Assembly (NCBI GenBank): GCA_964036045.1
Contig: OZ038379.1
Span: 118,619,104-118,683,103 of the forward strand
DNA from: Eutreptiella sp. 'Long Island Sound 2002'
Lineage: Eukaryota; Euglenozoa; Euglenophyceae; Eutreptiales; Eutreptiaceae
Reading direction: 5' to 3'
Length of the DNA stretch: 64,000 bases
The translations under genes and the position numbers were made by a program. How positions within the stretch are numbered: the stretch's first letter is position 1; each line of letters opens with the position of its first letter. This document shows, piece after piece, positions 1 to 10,675 of this stretch. Below the pieces are notes generated by a model. It was not told the origin of the DNA. It made no database searches and saw only the letters and a program-made list of their open reading frames with translations.

Positions 1-1160
1 GATGATGGCATGTATTGGTGGCTGTGAATTGCAGCTTCCATGTCGCCATCGGTGATGGTAGGGAGGGGCCCAGCCTCCGTCATTGCCCAATCCACCGGCT
101 CTTCGTACTCTCGCAATGCATCTTTGTATGCCCAATCTTGAAACGTATTCACTGTAGAATGTAAGCTGCTTGTATCGTCGGCAAAAAGTTGGAGAACGCT
201 TGCACAATACGTTAAGAACCACCGTGGGTGTTGCCCCATGAGTTGATTCGCATTACAACATTGCATGGCGAGCATGACCACACGGAAGCCACATGTGTCG
301 GAGTTTGGTTGGGTTCCATAATGATGCCATGTAAACGACCATCCCATTTTACAAATAATTGCCCAGAACCATGCGCCACATGCGGACGAGTCGCCTTTAG
401 GATCGTGGATGACCAAGCTCTTGTTTTCCATGGACATGTTCGTGACCAACACGTAGTGAACGCCAACTGTCGAGTGCTGGGAGGTGAGTAGTACCGGTAG
501 GGCATCTCCGAGAGTACAAATAACCCTTAACGTTGGAGCATGCTGCATTATTACTGCCAATGTCACATCTTGGATGACCACCTTAACACACGAATTGCCT
601 TGTGGCAACAAGACCTCTAGTAAGCATTGCACCGCTGAGCAAGACAACCATGCACACTCCAGTAAGTGCACATTCTCATCCATGATATCGCTTCTTTCTT
701 GAGGCCAAAAATCCTCTCCAAAGTGATGAACCCGTGCCTGCAAATGGGGGAAATCGTTGATGGATGACGATATAGGCCGTACACGTGCCTGTGATTGTGT
801 AGGTGATGGTGCAGATGATGGAGATTGAATGTGCTTCTGCTTTTGTAGGATGCGTTCTTGAAACTGGGCTTTGGTTCCAGAATTGGATAGCTTATGTGCG
901 GCACACAATGTCCGTAATTGCACAACTGACATTTGAGCCAAGGCATGGGCAGCAAACACTCGTGGGTTATTACTGGTGTCCAATAGTTCGAAACCTTGTG
1001 ATGGTTGCCGCGAAGTACCAACGGGTCGTCCCTGACTGCAGATTTGCTTCGTTCCATCCTCGTTTAGGTCATCAATGTCGAGGGACAACTTGTCTCCACG
1101 TAATTGTCTCTCAATATATGACCAATAAGGAAATGACACGTATTGAATAATGTGGAGCAT
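1..1160 (-). CDS. SAP-like plus Ulp1/C48-like cysteine peptidase ORF, C-terminus beyond window
   Basis: An uninterrupted frame runs from ATG at 1160 to the window edge (386 codons, no stop). Around residues 66-105 it carries a SAP-like helix-extended-helix pattern (QMSVVQLRTLCAAHKL, then SGTKAQFQERI), expected to bind DNA. A cysteine-peptidase signature follows: His235 (VHYVLVTNMS), Asp253 (IHDPKGD), Gln284 and Cys290 (QPNSDTCGF). The H-x17-D spacing and Gln six residues before Cys match the clan CE (Ulp1/SENP, adenain-like) triad and oxyanion residues. The frame differs from that of the upstream helicase, whose stop overlaps a GTAAGT donor-like hexamer at 1203-1208, so splicing may join them; I found no phase-compatible acceptor close by. 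It is the only undamaged reading frame of the Helitron. Substrate and role are unknown: it could process the element's own polyprotein or act on SUMO-like modifiers. The domain call rests on motifs read by eye. Confidence 0.7.
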   Translation of the reverse strand, partial: MLHIIQYVSFPYWSYIERQLRGDKLSLDIDDLNEDGTKQICSQGRPVGTSRQPSQGFELLDTSNNPRVFAAHALAQMSVVQLRTLCAAHKLSNSGTKAQFQERILQKQKHIQSPSSAPSPTQSQARVRPISSSINDFPHLQARVHHFGEDFWPQERSDIMDENVHLLECAWLSCSAVQCLLEVLLPQGNSCVKVVIQDVTLAVIMQHAPTLRVICTLGDALPVLLTSQHSTVGVHYVLVTNMSMENKSLVIHDPKGDSSACGAWFWAIICKMGWSFTWHHYGTQPNSDTCGFRVVMLAMQCCNANQLMGQHPRWFLTYCASVLQLFADDTSSLHSTVNTFQDWAYKDALREYEEPVDWAMTEAGPLPTITDGDMEAAIHSHQYMPS

Positions 1161-1204
1161 GTTGACCTTCAATATCTGAGCATGCAACCGCTGTGGGGGT
1201 TGAC

Positions 1205-3145
1205 TTACCACACTGCAAGCACAAGAACACACATGATGCCAATTATGAGTGATGTTGTAAAGGTTCTTCGTGGATAAGGAGGAACTTGGCTTGGTGGTTT
1301 GGGAGACAAGACGTTTGTGGCCACAGACCAATTCCATAATTGCACGTAATATGGATCAACAAGGAAAGCGTCACGACGGTAATTGAGGATGAATAGGCCT
1401 TGAGGTGAACGAGCGCGTGATAAAGCAACATATGCATGTGCTGCGGCAAAGAATGCTGCCATGTCCACCCATACGCGGTCGTAAGAACAGCCTTGCGTAC
1501 CGTGCTCGGTACATGAGTATCCGGCAAGCATAGGAAATTGGATTATCTTGACTGGCACGGATGGGCCGGACACCGGAATAATTTGCTGGAAACGGCAGAT
1601 GGGGTACTCCCTTGCGCGCCCCACTGGGCTCACCACAATGACATGATTCGACCATCTTTTGATCACAACAAGTGTTGAGTTCACCAGTCGATTTTCGATG
1701 GAGACATTACGAATATTCCATGCCCTCATGCCCGCTGCAACACACACTTGCTGAGGCAGCACACGGCGATTGCAAGAATTGATGTAGTCGCACATTGCTT
1801 GATTGGTAGGGGCACCACCCATATCAACGTAGTTAGCATCGAACGTTACAATGCTTCACCCCAGTTGAGCCATGAAATGTTCATTCCATCGGTTCATAGC
1901 ATTTCTACGCCCAACCAACATGGGGGCATCCTCCAAGTCTTGTAGTGACACATCGGAATTTGGTGCGACACGTTGTTGCAGAATTAAGTGGTCCTCGTCA
2001 CTCTCCTCTCCAACCCGCACATGATTGAGCAAGTTAATGAAATGTGCATCGTCTTGGCGCATTACGTCTGTCAGCACAAACAGAGCGAAATGGTTTCGAA
2101 AGAGTGCACTGTCAAAAATATCCAAATCAACAGCGGGGAGTTGCAAGGGATCACCTACGAGGAGCACTATAATGCCACCAAAAGGATTGCGCTTGTCGCG
2201 GCGTACCTTGTGTAGCACATCGTGGAGCGTGTGAAGGAGCTTGTTGGATAAGAGGGAGAACTCATCGACAATCATCATATCGGCAGTTCGAATCATCCAC
2301 CACAAGGTTGTGCCTTCCTTTATTTGCCACTCCAAGTCCAAAGATAATGAGAAGAGGCTGTGGATTGTGCGTCCTCCAACAGTTGGGGCGGCTACCCCAC
2401 TAGCACCACAAACTAGGATCCCAAAACCAAGCGCTCGTACCTTGGCAATTAGCAAGCGAACAACATAATACTTGCCGGTTCCCGCAACCCCTGTGAGAAG
2501 AGCACACAATTGCGGAACACTACTTCCACTTGATGTGCGGCAATGTTGGGAAATATCCGGACCACTCTCAAGAGTTTGCCGTTGAAAATGTGCAATAAAA
2601 ATGTCAAATACCCGGCGTTGCCCTTGGTTCAAAGCATTCACAAGTGCCTCTGCAGCACGCGTGTCGTCGGCATCCATGAATGCCCTTAACTCCTCCGCCA
2701 ATTGGGGATCCAGTTCGGCTTCCTCGGCCATTGCCGGTTCATCTTCTCCAAAGCGGTGCTTTTCATGCTTATCTAAATCGGACATGTAGGTATTGAGGAA
2801 GGTGGAGTCTATGATCTCTTCGGCCATGAGAACTTGTGCAGGTAGTCGCAAACGCTCAACGGAATACCCGCGTGCTTGGGCATTGTTTAAAGTTTCTCTT
2901 GCCTCTTCCTCAGAACCGCGAAACAATCCTCGATGAATACACTCCACCATGTATGTTTTAGTGACATTGTTGGATGAGAGGAATTTTCGTTCCTGGTCTG
3001 CTTTTGTGAAGGGCTGTGACAATAATATCTTTTGCAAGAAATACAATTCTGCATCTTCTCCATACGGGAGGTTAAAGTTCCACCTCGGGATCGCAGTTCG
3101 CCTTCGCAGAATCCACTTTTTCCCCACCTGGTCCGTGGCCACCAA
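1205..3145 (-). pseudogene. Helitron PIF1-family helicase domain, interrupted by TGA
   Basis: Counting from 3145, residues 219-226 hold Walker A (GVAGTGKY), 291-295 Walker B (MIVDE) and 331-337 the GDPLQLP motif. After an in-frame TGA at 1856-1858 the same frame continues to 1205 with motif V-like HGTQG and motif VI YVALSRAR, both typical of PIF1/RecD-like superfamily 1B helicases. The family unwinds DNA during rolling-circle transposition. The residue after the Walker A lysine is Tyr instead of Ser/Thr, which should weaken Mg-ATP binding. No ATG fits the upstream end; the frame is entered from the Rep frame through a shift near 3150-3295. The final stretch before the stop at 1205 is hydrophobic and unlike the family, and a GTAAGT overlaps the stop, so the true C-terminus may be spliced. 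The defects suggest a pseudogene, although stop readthrough cannot be excluded from sequence alone. Confidence 0.88.
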
Positions 3146-3294
3146 TGTGGGCGTTCGCCCTTATCTGGGCGTACATTGGCTTGAAAATGATCTCCGCTCA
3201 CTGCATCATCGGAATCGCTAGAAGGAGAATCATATGCAAAGTTCTCTGCTGGATTGCTGACTATAGCATTGGAGCCTCCGGGTTCACGTTGTGT

Positions 3295-4443
3295 TCAACG
3301 ATAATAGCGATAGTAGTCGGGGTACTTGATGGGGATGGCAGCAATGGGGCGTTCCAAATATTGGTCATAGCGATCCAAATACCAAACGTCTGTGGACGTA
3401 TCTTCGTCCGGGAGATGCTTTCGACGCTTGAGCCGTCCTAGTTTTGGCCATGGATCTGTTGGATTCCATACCACCTCTCGGCTACCTCGACATTGATGAA
3501 TTCCCAAGAGCATCATTCCGTTCTCCATGCGTCCCAATGAACGCAACTTGAGCAGACACTCCACATGGCTTGCATCGGGAGAGATGGTGATGGGCATTGT
3601 CAATGACTTTGCTGGCTTTGTGAGATATTTGGCGAGATACAATTCCCAACCCGAAGATGTTATCCGTTGCACATTATTGTGGCAACGGAGCCGGACCAAC
3701 AAACGGCGATTCTGCGGAACAACACATGCATCTTCCGCTTCATATCTGCGATAAAGCAAGCGGACTCCACTATCATCCAATTCTTCTCTCTCTTGCGGCA
3801 CGCTAAAGGGATAACCTGACTTGCACTTGGTGCATACACGACCACGACCATTATTGGAACACTTGTCGGGGTAGCATCGATGCACCATGTTGCACTCCTT
3901 GTACAAATCCCGTAGGTATGCTGTGAACTTCGGATCAAAGCCGTCATTTTCACGAGGCATTGTTGCGCAAATCACATCGTCCGGGATGCTGTTGGCTTCA
4001 CACCATACCACACCATGTAAACGCACCCGGCCTGGCTCTTGATATTCAAATCGAAACCAAAAATCCCGCGCCTTTCCGAATGGAGCATTTTTGCCAATAG
4101 CCGAGAACTCCCGCTTGAATATCTCTACCCGCTTGTGAAACGCCACACAAGCCTCCATATCGTGGCCATCTTGGATTGGCTTGTTTGGCCCTGTGTTTTT
4201 GGGGTATTCTCCAAGCCACACAGCTCCGGCACGGCACCCTTTTTGCACAGCGGCTTGCAAATTGGCCCAGTTGTCATTCATGGTCAAGGTGATGAAAAGG
4301 TCCGCCTTGCCAAGTTCACGACTCATGGCTGTAAGATCTAAATGTCGTGAGGCCCAATAGGAACGGGTTCCAACCAATTTTGAAGGTACATAAGTTCCAT
4401 ACCGATAATACGGGTTGGGCTCCGCCGTACCTTTATCGGTCCC
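3295..4443 (-). pseudogene. Helitron Rep (HUH-type) nuclease domain, degraded HUH motif
   Basis: The frame continues directly from the N-terminal Helitron frame after an in-frame TAG at 4444-4446 and ends at TGA 3295-3297. The line FEYQEPGRVRLHGVVW sits where Helitron Reps have a GxPHxHG-type HUH motif; the first histidine position is Arg and only the second His remains. Further on come a Cys/His cluster (HRCYPDKC, then CTKCKSGYP) and the tandem tyrosine motif YLAKYLTK (two Tyr four residues apart), the presumed nucleophiles for DNA cleavage. In the family Rep nicks and joins single strands at the element ends. Loss of one HUH histidine predicts poor metal coordination and no nicking. The frame stops before the helicase, whose coding continues in another frame. 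Confidence 0.85.
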
Positions 4444-6486
4444 CTAGCGCTCGACATTGTGGTTCATAGAATTTACACCGTCTTGGTAGCATGCACGCGG
4501 CTTTTTGCCATGACTAGTAGGCGGAGTTGATGGCGATGTTGACGTTGCTGCACGCTGGGAATGAAATGAGGGGTGTTGGGTGCTTTCAGTTGCGGATTTT
4601 GAAGATTGACTCGGTTGGGTGCATTGACTTGCTTGCGGACACTGTGAGGTCGGGTGTGGTGATTGTGAGGTAGATTTTTTTGGCGCCGTTTTTGGACCTG
4701 TGGAACTCCTCGCACTTCTCAAATGTGCTGCAGTAATGTCCTCTGCCCGATTCGCACGTTGAGCCTTGAAGTTTTGTTGATTCCAGATCAATTGGTTCTT
4801 CATCTCTTTGCTCACTTGGAAAAAAGACCACCACCGGTCACAACGCCATCGGCTATCAAAGGCAAGATAACGAGTACGGTAGTAGGCAGCACATCCAATT
4901 CCGCAACCTACGGTATACCCACCAACGTCGCCAAGATACAAATCGGGCCATACACACGGTTCCAACTTGGGGTCGTTGAAATGCAAATAAGTGTCATTGG
5001 CCAACGATTGAGCGGCCGTGGTAACGTTCCCACCCGCTCCCCGGAAGGGTGTCCGATGGAGGAAGCCCACTTTGTCCGAGTAAGGAGCAAAATCCTGAAT
5101 GATGTTCCGTGAAGCATCACACTCCACAGCCCAAGCAACGTACTCATCTTGTAGATGGTATTGCAAGTGTTTCCCGTACTTGTCTTCATAGGAACATTGT
5201 GTCAACGTCCCCATGGTGGTGGCCGCATTCTCCAAGTATCGGTACAACGTCTCATAGTGCGCCAAGAATCGAGAATAAAAGAGGTGAATTTTCTTGAGCA
5301 GCAACAACGCTTGGTTCATTTGGCGGGTGCTTTGCTCACTGTCCTTGGGCTTCTGGTAATCACGCAAAATATCCTCCTTCATTGTCATAAAACCATAAAG
5401 TGCATTGTAGTGTTGGCTTGCCTTCCGGCCGACACCAACGGTACCAATTGCATGGTGCCATTGCTTGTGACGGAGATCCACGCGCTTCAGCGTATTTGAG
5501 TAGAGGACCCCAAGTGCAATTTGTCGCTTTTGGTACTCGGTGAGGTCCGCAATCTTTGAGGGGATATTGTAATGGATGTCCCCATCCAAAGTGTAGCCAT
5601 AGTTGATCGGGTCATACTTCGCGGAATACTTGCTACATACGTGGCAAGCATACATACGTGTAGCTGAGTACAAAAGAGGAGTATCATGCACCACAAAGCG
5701 ACTTGTGCCAGGTGCAGGAGATCGCGGCGGAACTGGGAACGGGGCAGTCGAATACTTAAAATAATTGGCGAACACCTCATTGCGGAATACAAATATCCCA
5801 CTTGTAACCAAATCGGTGGGTGGCACGCCAAACAGAGTTTGTGTACGTATCTCGCCACTGTTGCGTGGAACCGTAAACTTGTGTCCCCCACCTATTGAGC
5901 CCCAAAGAAGTTGACCACACCGGTAGCAAAGCGCATCAAAAAGTGGTGAGTACAAAGTGTCCAAACCATGAAGCCAAAACTCTCGAACAGACTTCAAGGA
6001 AATTTTGGACGGTGATGACGGATTGACACGGAACAACTCCCGAGACACTGTACCAACGACCCCGGAAGAACGACGATGCGATGCCTTGATGTGTTGCTTC
6101 TCCGGCGTATTGTTATGTCCACCAATGATGCCCTTATTCCGTTGCGATTCTGGCGTGTTGTTTATGCCTCCACACGAACCCTTGGTCGCTTGGGACTCCG
6201 AGGTGTTCTGTTTGCCCTTGTTGGCTTGGGGCTCTGCGGTGTTCTTTTTGCCCTTGTTGGCTTGGGACTCTGCACTGTTCTTCTTGCCTCCATAAGAACC
6301 CTTGGCCGCTTGTGACTCCGCAGTGTTCTTTTTGCCCTTGTTGGCTTGGGACTCCGCGGTGTTCTTTTTGCCTCCACAAGAACCCTTTGCGGCTTGCGAC
6401 TCAAGAGTGTTAAAATTTGCCACCGGTGCCGCTTGGATCCCAAGTGCGCTACGCTTTTGCAATCGCTTGATCAACGTGGCACGCAA
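4444..6486 (-). pseudogene. Helitron N-terminal region with KGxxGGxxN repeats
   Basis: This 680-codon frame ends in TAG at 4444-4446 and is in frame with the Rep domain beyond it. Residues about 27-130 are a low-complexity tract built from variants of ESQANKGKKNTA and AKGSCGGKKN. The middle holds a Cys pair (CHVCSKY) and a segment around YNIPSKIADLTEYQKRQIAL that resembles the conserved N-terminal region of Helitron proteins. The part near residues 520-590 (LYLGDVGGYTVGCGIG, RYLAFDSRWRCDRWWSFF) matches the Helitron-like N domain that precedes Rep. A Ser/Thr/Gln/Pro-rich insertion of about 70 residues then leads to the stop. There is no ATG at the beginning; the true N-terminus is probably the small frame at 6471-6611. 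Its function is not established beyond being part of the transposase polyprotein. Confidence 0.78.
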
Positions 6487-6611
6487 ATGCGCATGTCGCC
6501 GACGGATGGTAGGCGGGGTACTTCGCTATGAAACTTGATAGACTCGGCCACCAGGAAATCAATGTCATTGTCCAAGCAGCGTTGCAACTCGTGCTCCCAA
6601 CGATTTGACAT
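6471..6611 (-). CDS. Candidate first coding segment of the Helitron protein
   Basis: A 46-codon frame starts at ATG 6611 (MSNRWEHELQRCLDNDIDFL) and ends in TGA at 6471-6473. It overlaps the beginning of the large N-terminal frame in a different phase. It lies just inside the repeated presumed promoter sequence, and its composition looks like normal coding sequence, so I read it as the original N-terminus separated by a small indel or a splice. There is no domain match. Confidence 0.4.
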   Translation of the reverse strand: MSNRWEHELQRCLDNDIDFLVAESIKFHSEVPRLPSVGDMRICVPR

Positions 6612-7840
6612 GGCGTAAAATAGAAGGTAACTCCGTTAAGAGTACACCTTTACTCCAAGTGGAACTGCCGAGAGCAAGAAAAGACAATATGTTTGAAACA
6701 ACAAAGTGACAACTCGGGGATGTAGATACATCATTGACAAGCTACAATGCGATTTTATTACCCAATGTTCGCAATGCTTACACTGATACGGCCTCAAACT
6801 CAACCCAATGGCAATTTGTTGTTTTGCGTTGGTGGGCCTTATCCTCCCAAAAGAATGAGCCCCATTTCTACCCAATAGTACCCGAGCCCAAACATAACCT
6901 TACCCAGTGGTACTCTTGGAACAACAAAGCACATAAACGGCAAAACATGGCAAACAACTGCTCGTCCCTCTTGTACGAAACACTCCACACTATTGTTGCA
7001 ACTCTTGTCCCATGATTAGACATGGTGTGAATGTGAAGGTAACTCTGTTAAGAGTACACCTGTACTCCAAGTGCAATCACTAAGAGCAAAGGGCATAGAA
7101 GAACAAAGCACACCAACGGGAAAACACGGCAAGGAACTACTTGTACCTCTTGTACCACACACTCCACACTATTGTTGCAACTCTTGCTCTCATGATTAGA
7201 CATAGTGTGAATGTGAAGGTAACTCCGTTAAGAGTACACCTGTACTCCAAGTCCAATCACTAAGAGCAAAGGGCACAATAAATAAAGCACGAGAACTGCC
7301 GCAAACTACAGTAATCAGCAATATGCTAGTGCACGCACGCAAACTATAAAGCACGTTGATGTGGACCGGGCCACTTCCCTATCACAACTCCTTTGTCTCC
7401 ATCCCAATGGTCAATGATCATCATTATTCAATGCAATTTCCACTCATAGTGGCGCCAAAGTGGCTTGAAAGGGGCTCAAAATAGCTGCTCTTGAAACGAC
7501 AAAGTACACAAACGACAAAACACGGCAAAGAACTACTCGTCCCCCTTGTACCAAACACTCCACACTATTGTTGCAACTCTTGCCCCCATGATTAGACAGG
7601 GCGTGAATGTGAAGGTAACTCCGTTAAGAGTACACCTGTACTCCAAGTCCAATCACTAAGAGCAAAGGGTACAGAAGAACAAAGCACACATACGGCAAAT
7701 AAAGGCAAGGAACTACTCGTCCCTCTTGTACCAAACACTCCACACTATTGTTGCAACTCATGCTCCCATGATTAGACATGGCGTGAATGTGAAGGTAACC
7801 CCGTTAAGAGTACACCTGTACTCCAAGTCCAATCACTAAG
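6600..7840. repeat. Higher-order repeat upstream of the Helitron start (five GGTAACTCCGTTAAGAG copies)
   Basis: The block GAAGGTAACTCCGTTAAGAG, followed by TACACCTGTACTCCAAGT, recurs near 6630, 7040, 7220, 7612 and 7792. Four of the copies are preceded by an 'actattgttgcaactcttg..catgattagaca' segment. Spacing alternates between about 180 and 400 bp, giving a ~580-bp higher-order unit (7010-7590 and 7590-8000 are near copies). The first copy begins right at the candidate Helitron start codon at 6611, so on the minus strand the array lies upstream of the transposase and could be a multiplied promoter or 5' UTR. I see no coding sequence. Confidence 0.7.
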
Positions 7841-8050
7841 AGCAAAGGGCACGATAAATAAAGCACGGGAACTCCCGCAAACTACAGTAATAACTGCACG
7901 CACGCAAACTACAAAGCACGTTGATGTGCACCGGGCCACCTGCCTATCACAACTTCTTTGTCTCTAGCCCAATGGTCAACGATCATCGTTCTTCAATGCA
8001 ATTTCCACTCATAGTGGGGCCAAAGTGGCTCGAATGGGGCTCAAAACGGG
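7841..8050. other. Non-coding tail of the 580-bp higher-order unit
   Basis: Sequence matching 7260-7480 (aataaagcacg, caatggtcaacgatcatc, atgcaatttccactcatagtgg). It is the second occurrence of the long spacer of the repeat described upstream, with nothing else visible in it. Confidence 0.6.
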
Positions 8051-9203
8051 CTCATTTCACTTGTTTATGCACCAGAAAGGGTCCATGATCACTTTTGGAA
8101 AAATGCGTTTTTGACCCATTTTGACCCATTTTTGCTCCCAAAACAGCCCATTTTCAAGGCATTTTGGCATGCTCAATGGGCCCAAACGCGTCAGCACCGG
8201 CTCAAAATGGGCTAAAAACAGTTGTTTCAGCATCCCCAATGGTCCAAGGTCACTTTTGGAAAAACGTGTTATTGACCCTTTTTTGACCAATTTTTGCTCC
8301 CAAAACGGCCCATTTTCAAGGCATTTAGGGATTTTCCATGGGCCAAAACGCGTCACCACGGGCTCAAAATGGGCTAAAAACACCTGTTTGAGCATCCCAA
8401 ATTATCCAGGATCACTTTTGGAAAAGCACGTTTTTGACCCATTTTTGACGTACTTCTGGCCCCAAAACGGCCCATTTTCAAGGCATTTTGGAATTTTCCA
8501 TGGCCAAAAACGGGTCACCACGCGCTCCAAACGGCCTAAAAACACTTGTTTGAGCATCCCAAGTGGTGTAGGAACAACTTTGGAAAAAAAAATTTTTTTC
8601 GCCCCAGGGACCCTGGTGGACCCAACGTTGGCCCTCACCCTGCGCGGGCCGCGCTGCCCTGAGGCACCACCAAGTGACCACTGGTACAGGGGTCTAGGCG
8701 TCTCGTTGGGTGAATCTGACGCTTGGAAACCACAAAAAATGGGGGGTTGCGGGTGGACTAGGTGCCCTCGGAATTCGTTTTGGACGCACCTAGCCCAAGA
8801 TTCGTTTTGGGCTTGTTTGGCACAAACACCGCACATTTAAGCCATTTTTGGCCGTTTTTGGGCCGTTTCTCGGACATATCGTGGACCTAGAGGGCACAAA
8901 AATGTTCTTGGGCACGGGGCAATCGGGGCGCACGTGGAGTGTACGAAAAGTTTGCCTTCGTTTGGCAGTTTTGAGTGGGTTTTGGGGCCGTTTTGGGCCA
9001 AAAAGGGCTGTTTTGGGGCACAAAATACGCAGTTTTGGGAGGGCACCTCCTGACTTGGCACCCCGCCCCGGGGCGCCACCGGTGAGTTTTGGGCTCTAAA
9101 CTTGGATTTGGCAAGGCCATCACCTAGACTCTATGATGGCTAGAGTAGAGTAGAGCCCGGAGCGATGAGGCCGAACAATGGCCAAAACGGAAAGGAGAAG
9201 TGC
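8050..9203 (+). mobile_element. CTACACC-family non-coding element, left end truncated
   Basis: Begins with about three tandem ~160-bp units (starts near 8211, 8371, 8533) rich in TTTTTGACCC, CCCATTTTCAAGGCATTTTGG and TTTGAGCATCCCAAA. It continues with the family's central module (tggtggaccca, ggggttgcgggtggactag, ggtgccctcggaatt) and the right module ending at AAAACGGAAAGGAGAAGTGC before TATATA at 9204. No plausible protein: the open frames are translations of the repeats. It has the same orientation as the complete element at 9235-10414. Confidence 0.7.
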
Positions 9204-9234
9204 TATATATATCCTGATATATATATCCTCTAAT

Positions 9235-10414
9235 CTACACCCCTCTCCCAACTGTAGGTGGCTCCACCACACGGCTCTAAGGTACGTGCGAAGGGCACAA
9301 AGTGGTGCATACATGTGGTGGCAGGGGCTAAACTCGGTCAAAACGGGCTCAAAACGGGCTAAAAACACTTGTTTGAGCATCCCAAATGGTCCGGGATCAT
9401 TTTTGGAAAAACGCGTTTTTGACCCATTTTTGACCCACTTTTGGTCCCAAAATGGCCCATTTTTAAGGCATTTTGGGATTTTCCATGAGCCAAAACCCTT
9501 CGCCACGGGCTCAAAATGGGCTAAAACCACTTGTTTGAGCATCATAAATGGTCCAGGATCACTTTTGGAAAAACGCGTTTTTGACCCATTTGTGACCCAT
9601 TGTTGGTCCCAAAATGGCCCATTTTCAAGGCATTTTGGGATTTTCCATGACCCAAAACGCGCCACCACGGGCTCAAAACGGCCTAAAAACACTTGTTTGA
9701 GCATCCCAAGTGGTCTAGGAACAACTTTGGAAAAAATGATTTTTTTCGCCCTGGGGACCCTGGTGGACCCACCGTTGGCCCCCACTGTGCGTAGGCTGGC
9801 CGGCCCTCCGGCTGCACCAAGTGACCACTCGTACGGGGATCTACGTGTCTCGTTGGGCGATTCTGAGGCTTGGAAACCACCAAAAGTGGGGGGTTGCGGG
9901 TGGACTAGGTGCCCTCGGAATCGGACTTTGAGCCACGTAGCCCAAGATACGGCCCGTTCTTGGTTTCGGGGTGCTGGTGCACATTGCGCAGATTTTGGGG
10001 CTTGTTGGCGCCTTTTTGGGGCGTTTCTCGGACATATCGTGGAGTTAGAGGGCACCAAAGGTCCCTTCGTCACGAGAAAGTCAGGCCGCACGTGTAGTGT
10101 AGCAGCCGTTTGCCTTTGTTTGGCTGTTTTGCACCCTTACTAGGGCTGTTTTGGGCGAAAAATGGCTCTTTTTGGCCCAAAACTACACAGATTTGGGAGG
10201 GCACCTCCCGACGTGGCGCCACCGCCCCGGGCCGCCACCGGTGAGTGTTTGGCTCAAAAGTTGGATTTGGCAAGGGCACCACCTAGGCTCCAAGATGGCT
10301 ACATCGGCAAAAGATCCGAAGCGTTGGGACGGAGCAATGGCCAAAACGGCACGGAGACGTGTTGTTGTTGTTGTTGCTTGCTTGTTAGCTAAATTTAAGG
10401 GGAGAGGGGTGTAG
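9235..10414 (+). mobile_element. Complete CTACACC-family element with 14-bp terminal inverted repeats
   Basis: Starts with CTACACCCCTCTCC (9235-9248) and ends with the exact inverse GGAGAGGGGTGTAG (10401-10414), with TA-rich DNA on both sides (TATATATCCTCTAAT on the left, TAATATATAT on the right). The interior holds a left segment, about 2.5 units of the 160-bp repeat (9345-9750) and the central module. There is no credible coding sequence. Length 1180 bp, perfect short inverted ends and flanking TA dinucleotides suggest a MITE-like DNA transposon with a TA target preference. This is the best-preserved member in the window. Confidence 0.7.

Positions 10415-10675
<261 letters not shown>

Larger units (their letters stand above)
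1..6611 (-). mobile_element. Decayed Helitron rolling-circle transposon, left end outside window
   Basis: Minus-strand reading frames in the order Helitron N-terminal region, Rep (zinc-binding segment and YxxKY motif), PIF1-family helicase and a SAP/Ulp1-like frame give the usual Rep-Hel architecture of an autonomous Helitron with an extra peptidase module. The frames are separated by an in-frame TAG (4444-4446), an in-frame TGA (3295-3297) followed by a frame change, and an in-frame TGA (1856-1858). I did not identify the diagnostic 5' TC or 3' hairpin-CTRR ends; the 3' end should lie beyond position 1. The element looks inactive as a single copy because the Rep and helicase motifs have lost key residues. 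What is seen is the domain order and motifs; the claim that all pieces belong to one element is inference from order, strand and spacing. Confidence 0.85.

Noticed and set aside
617-1057. Minus-strand 146-codon frame from 1057
   Set aside because: Out of phase with the stop-free SAP/peptidase frame that covers the same bases and shows conserved motifs.
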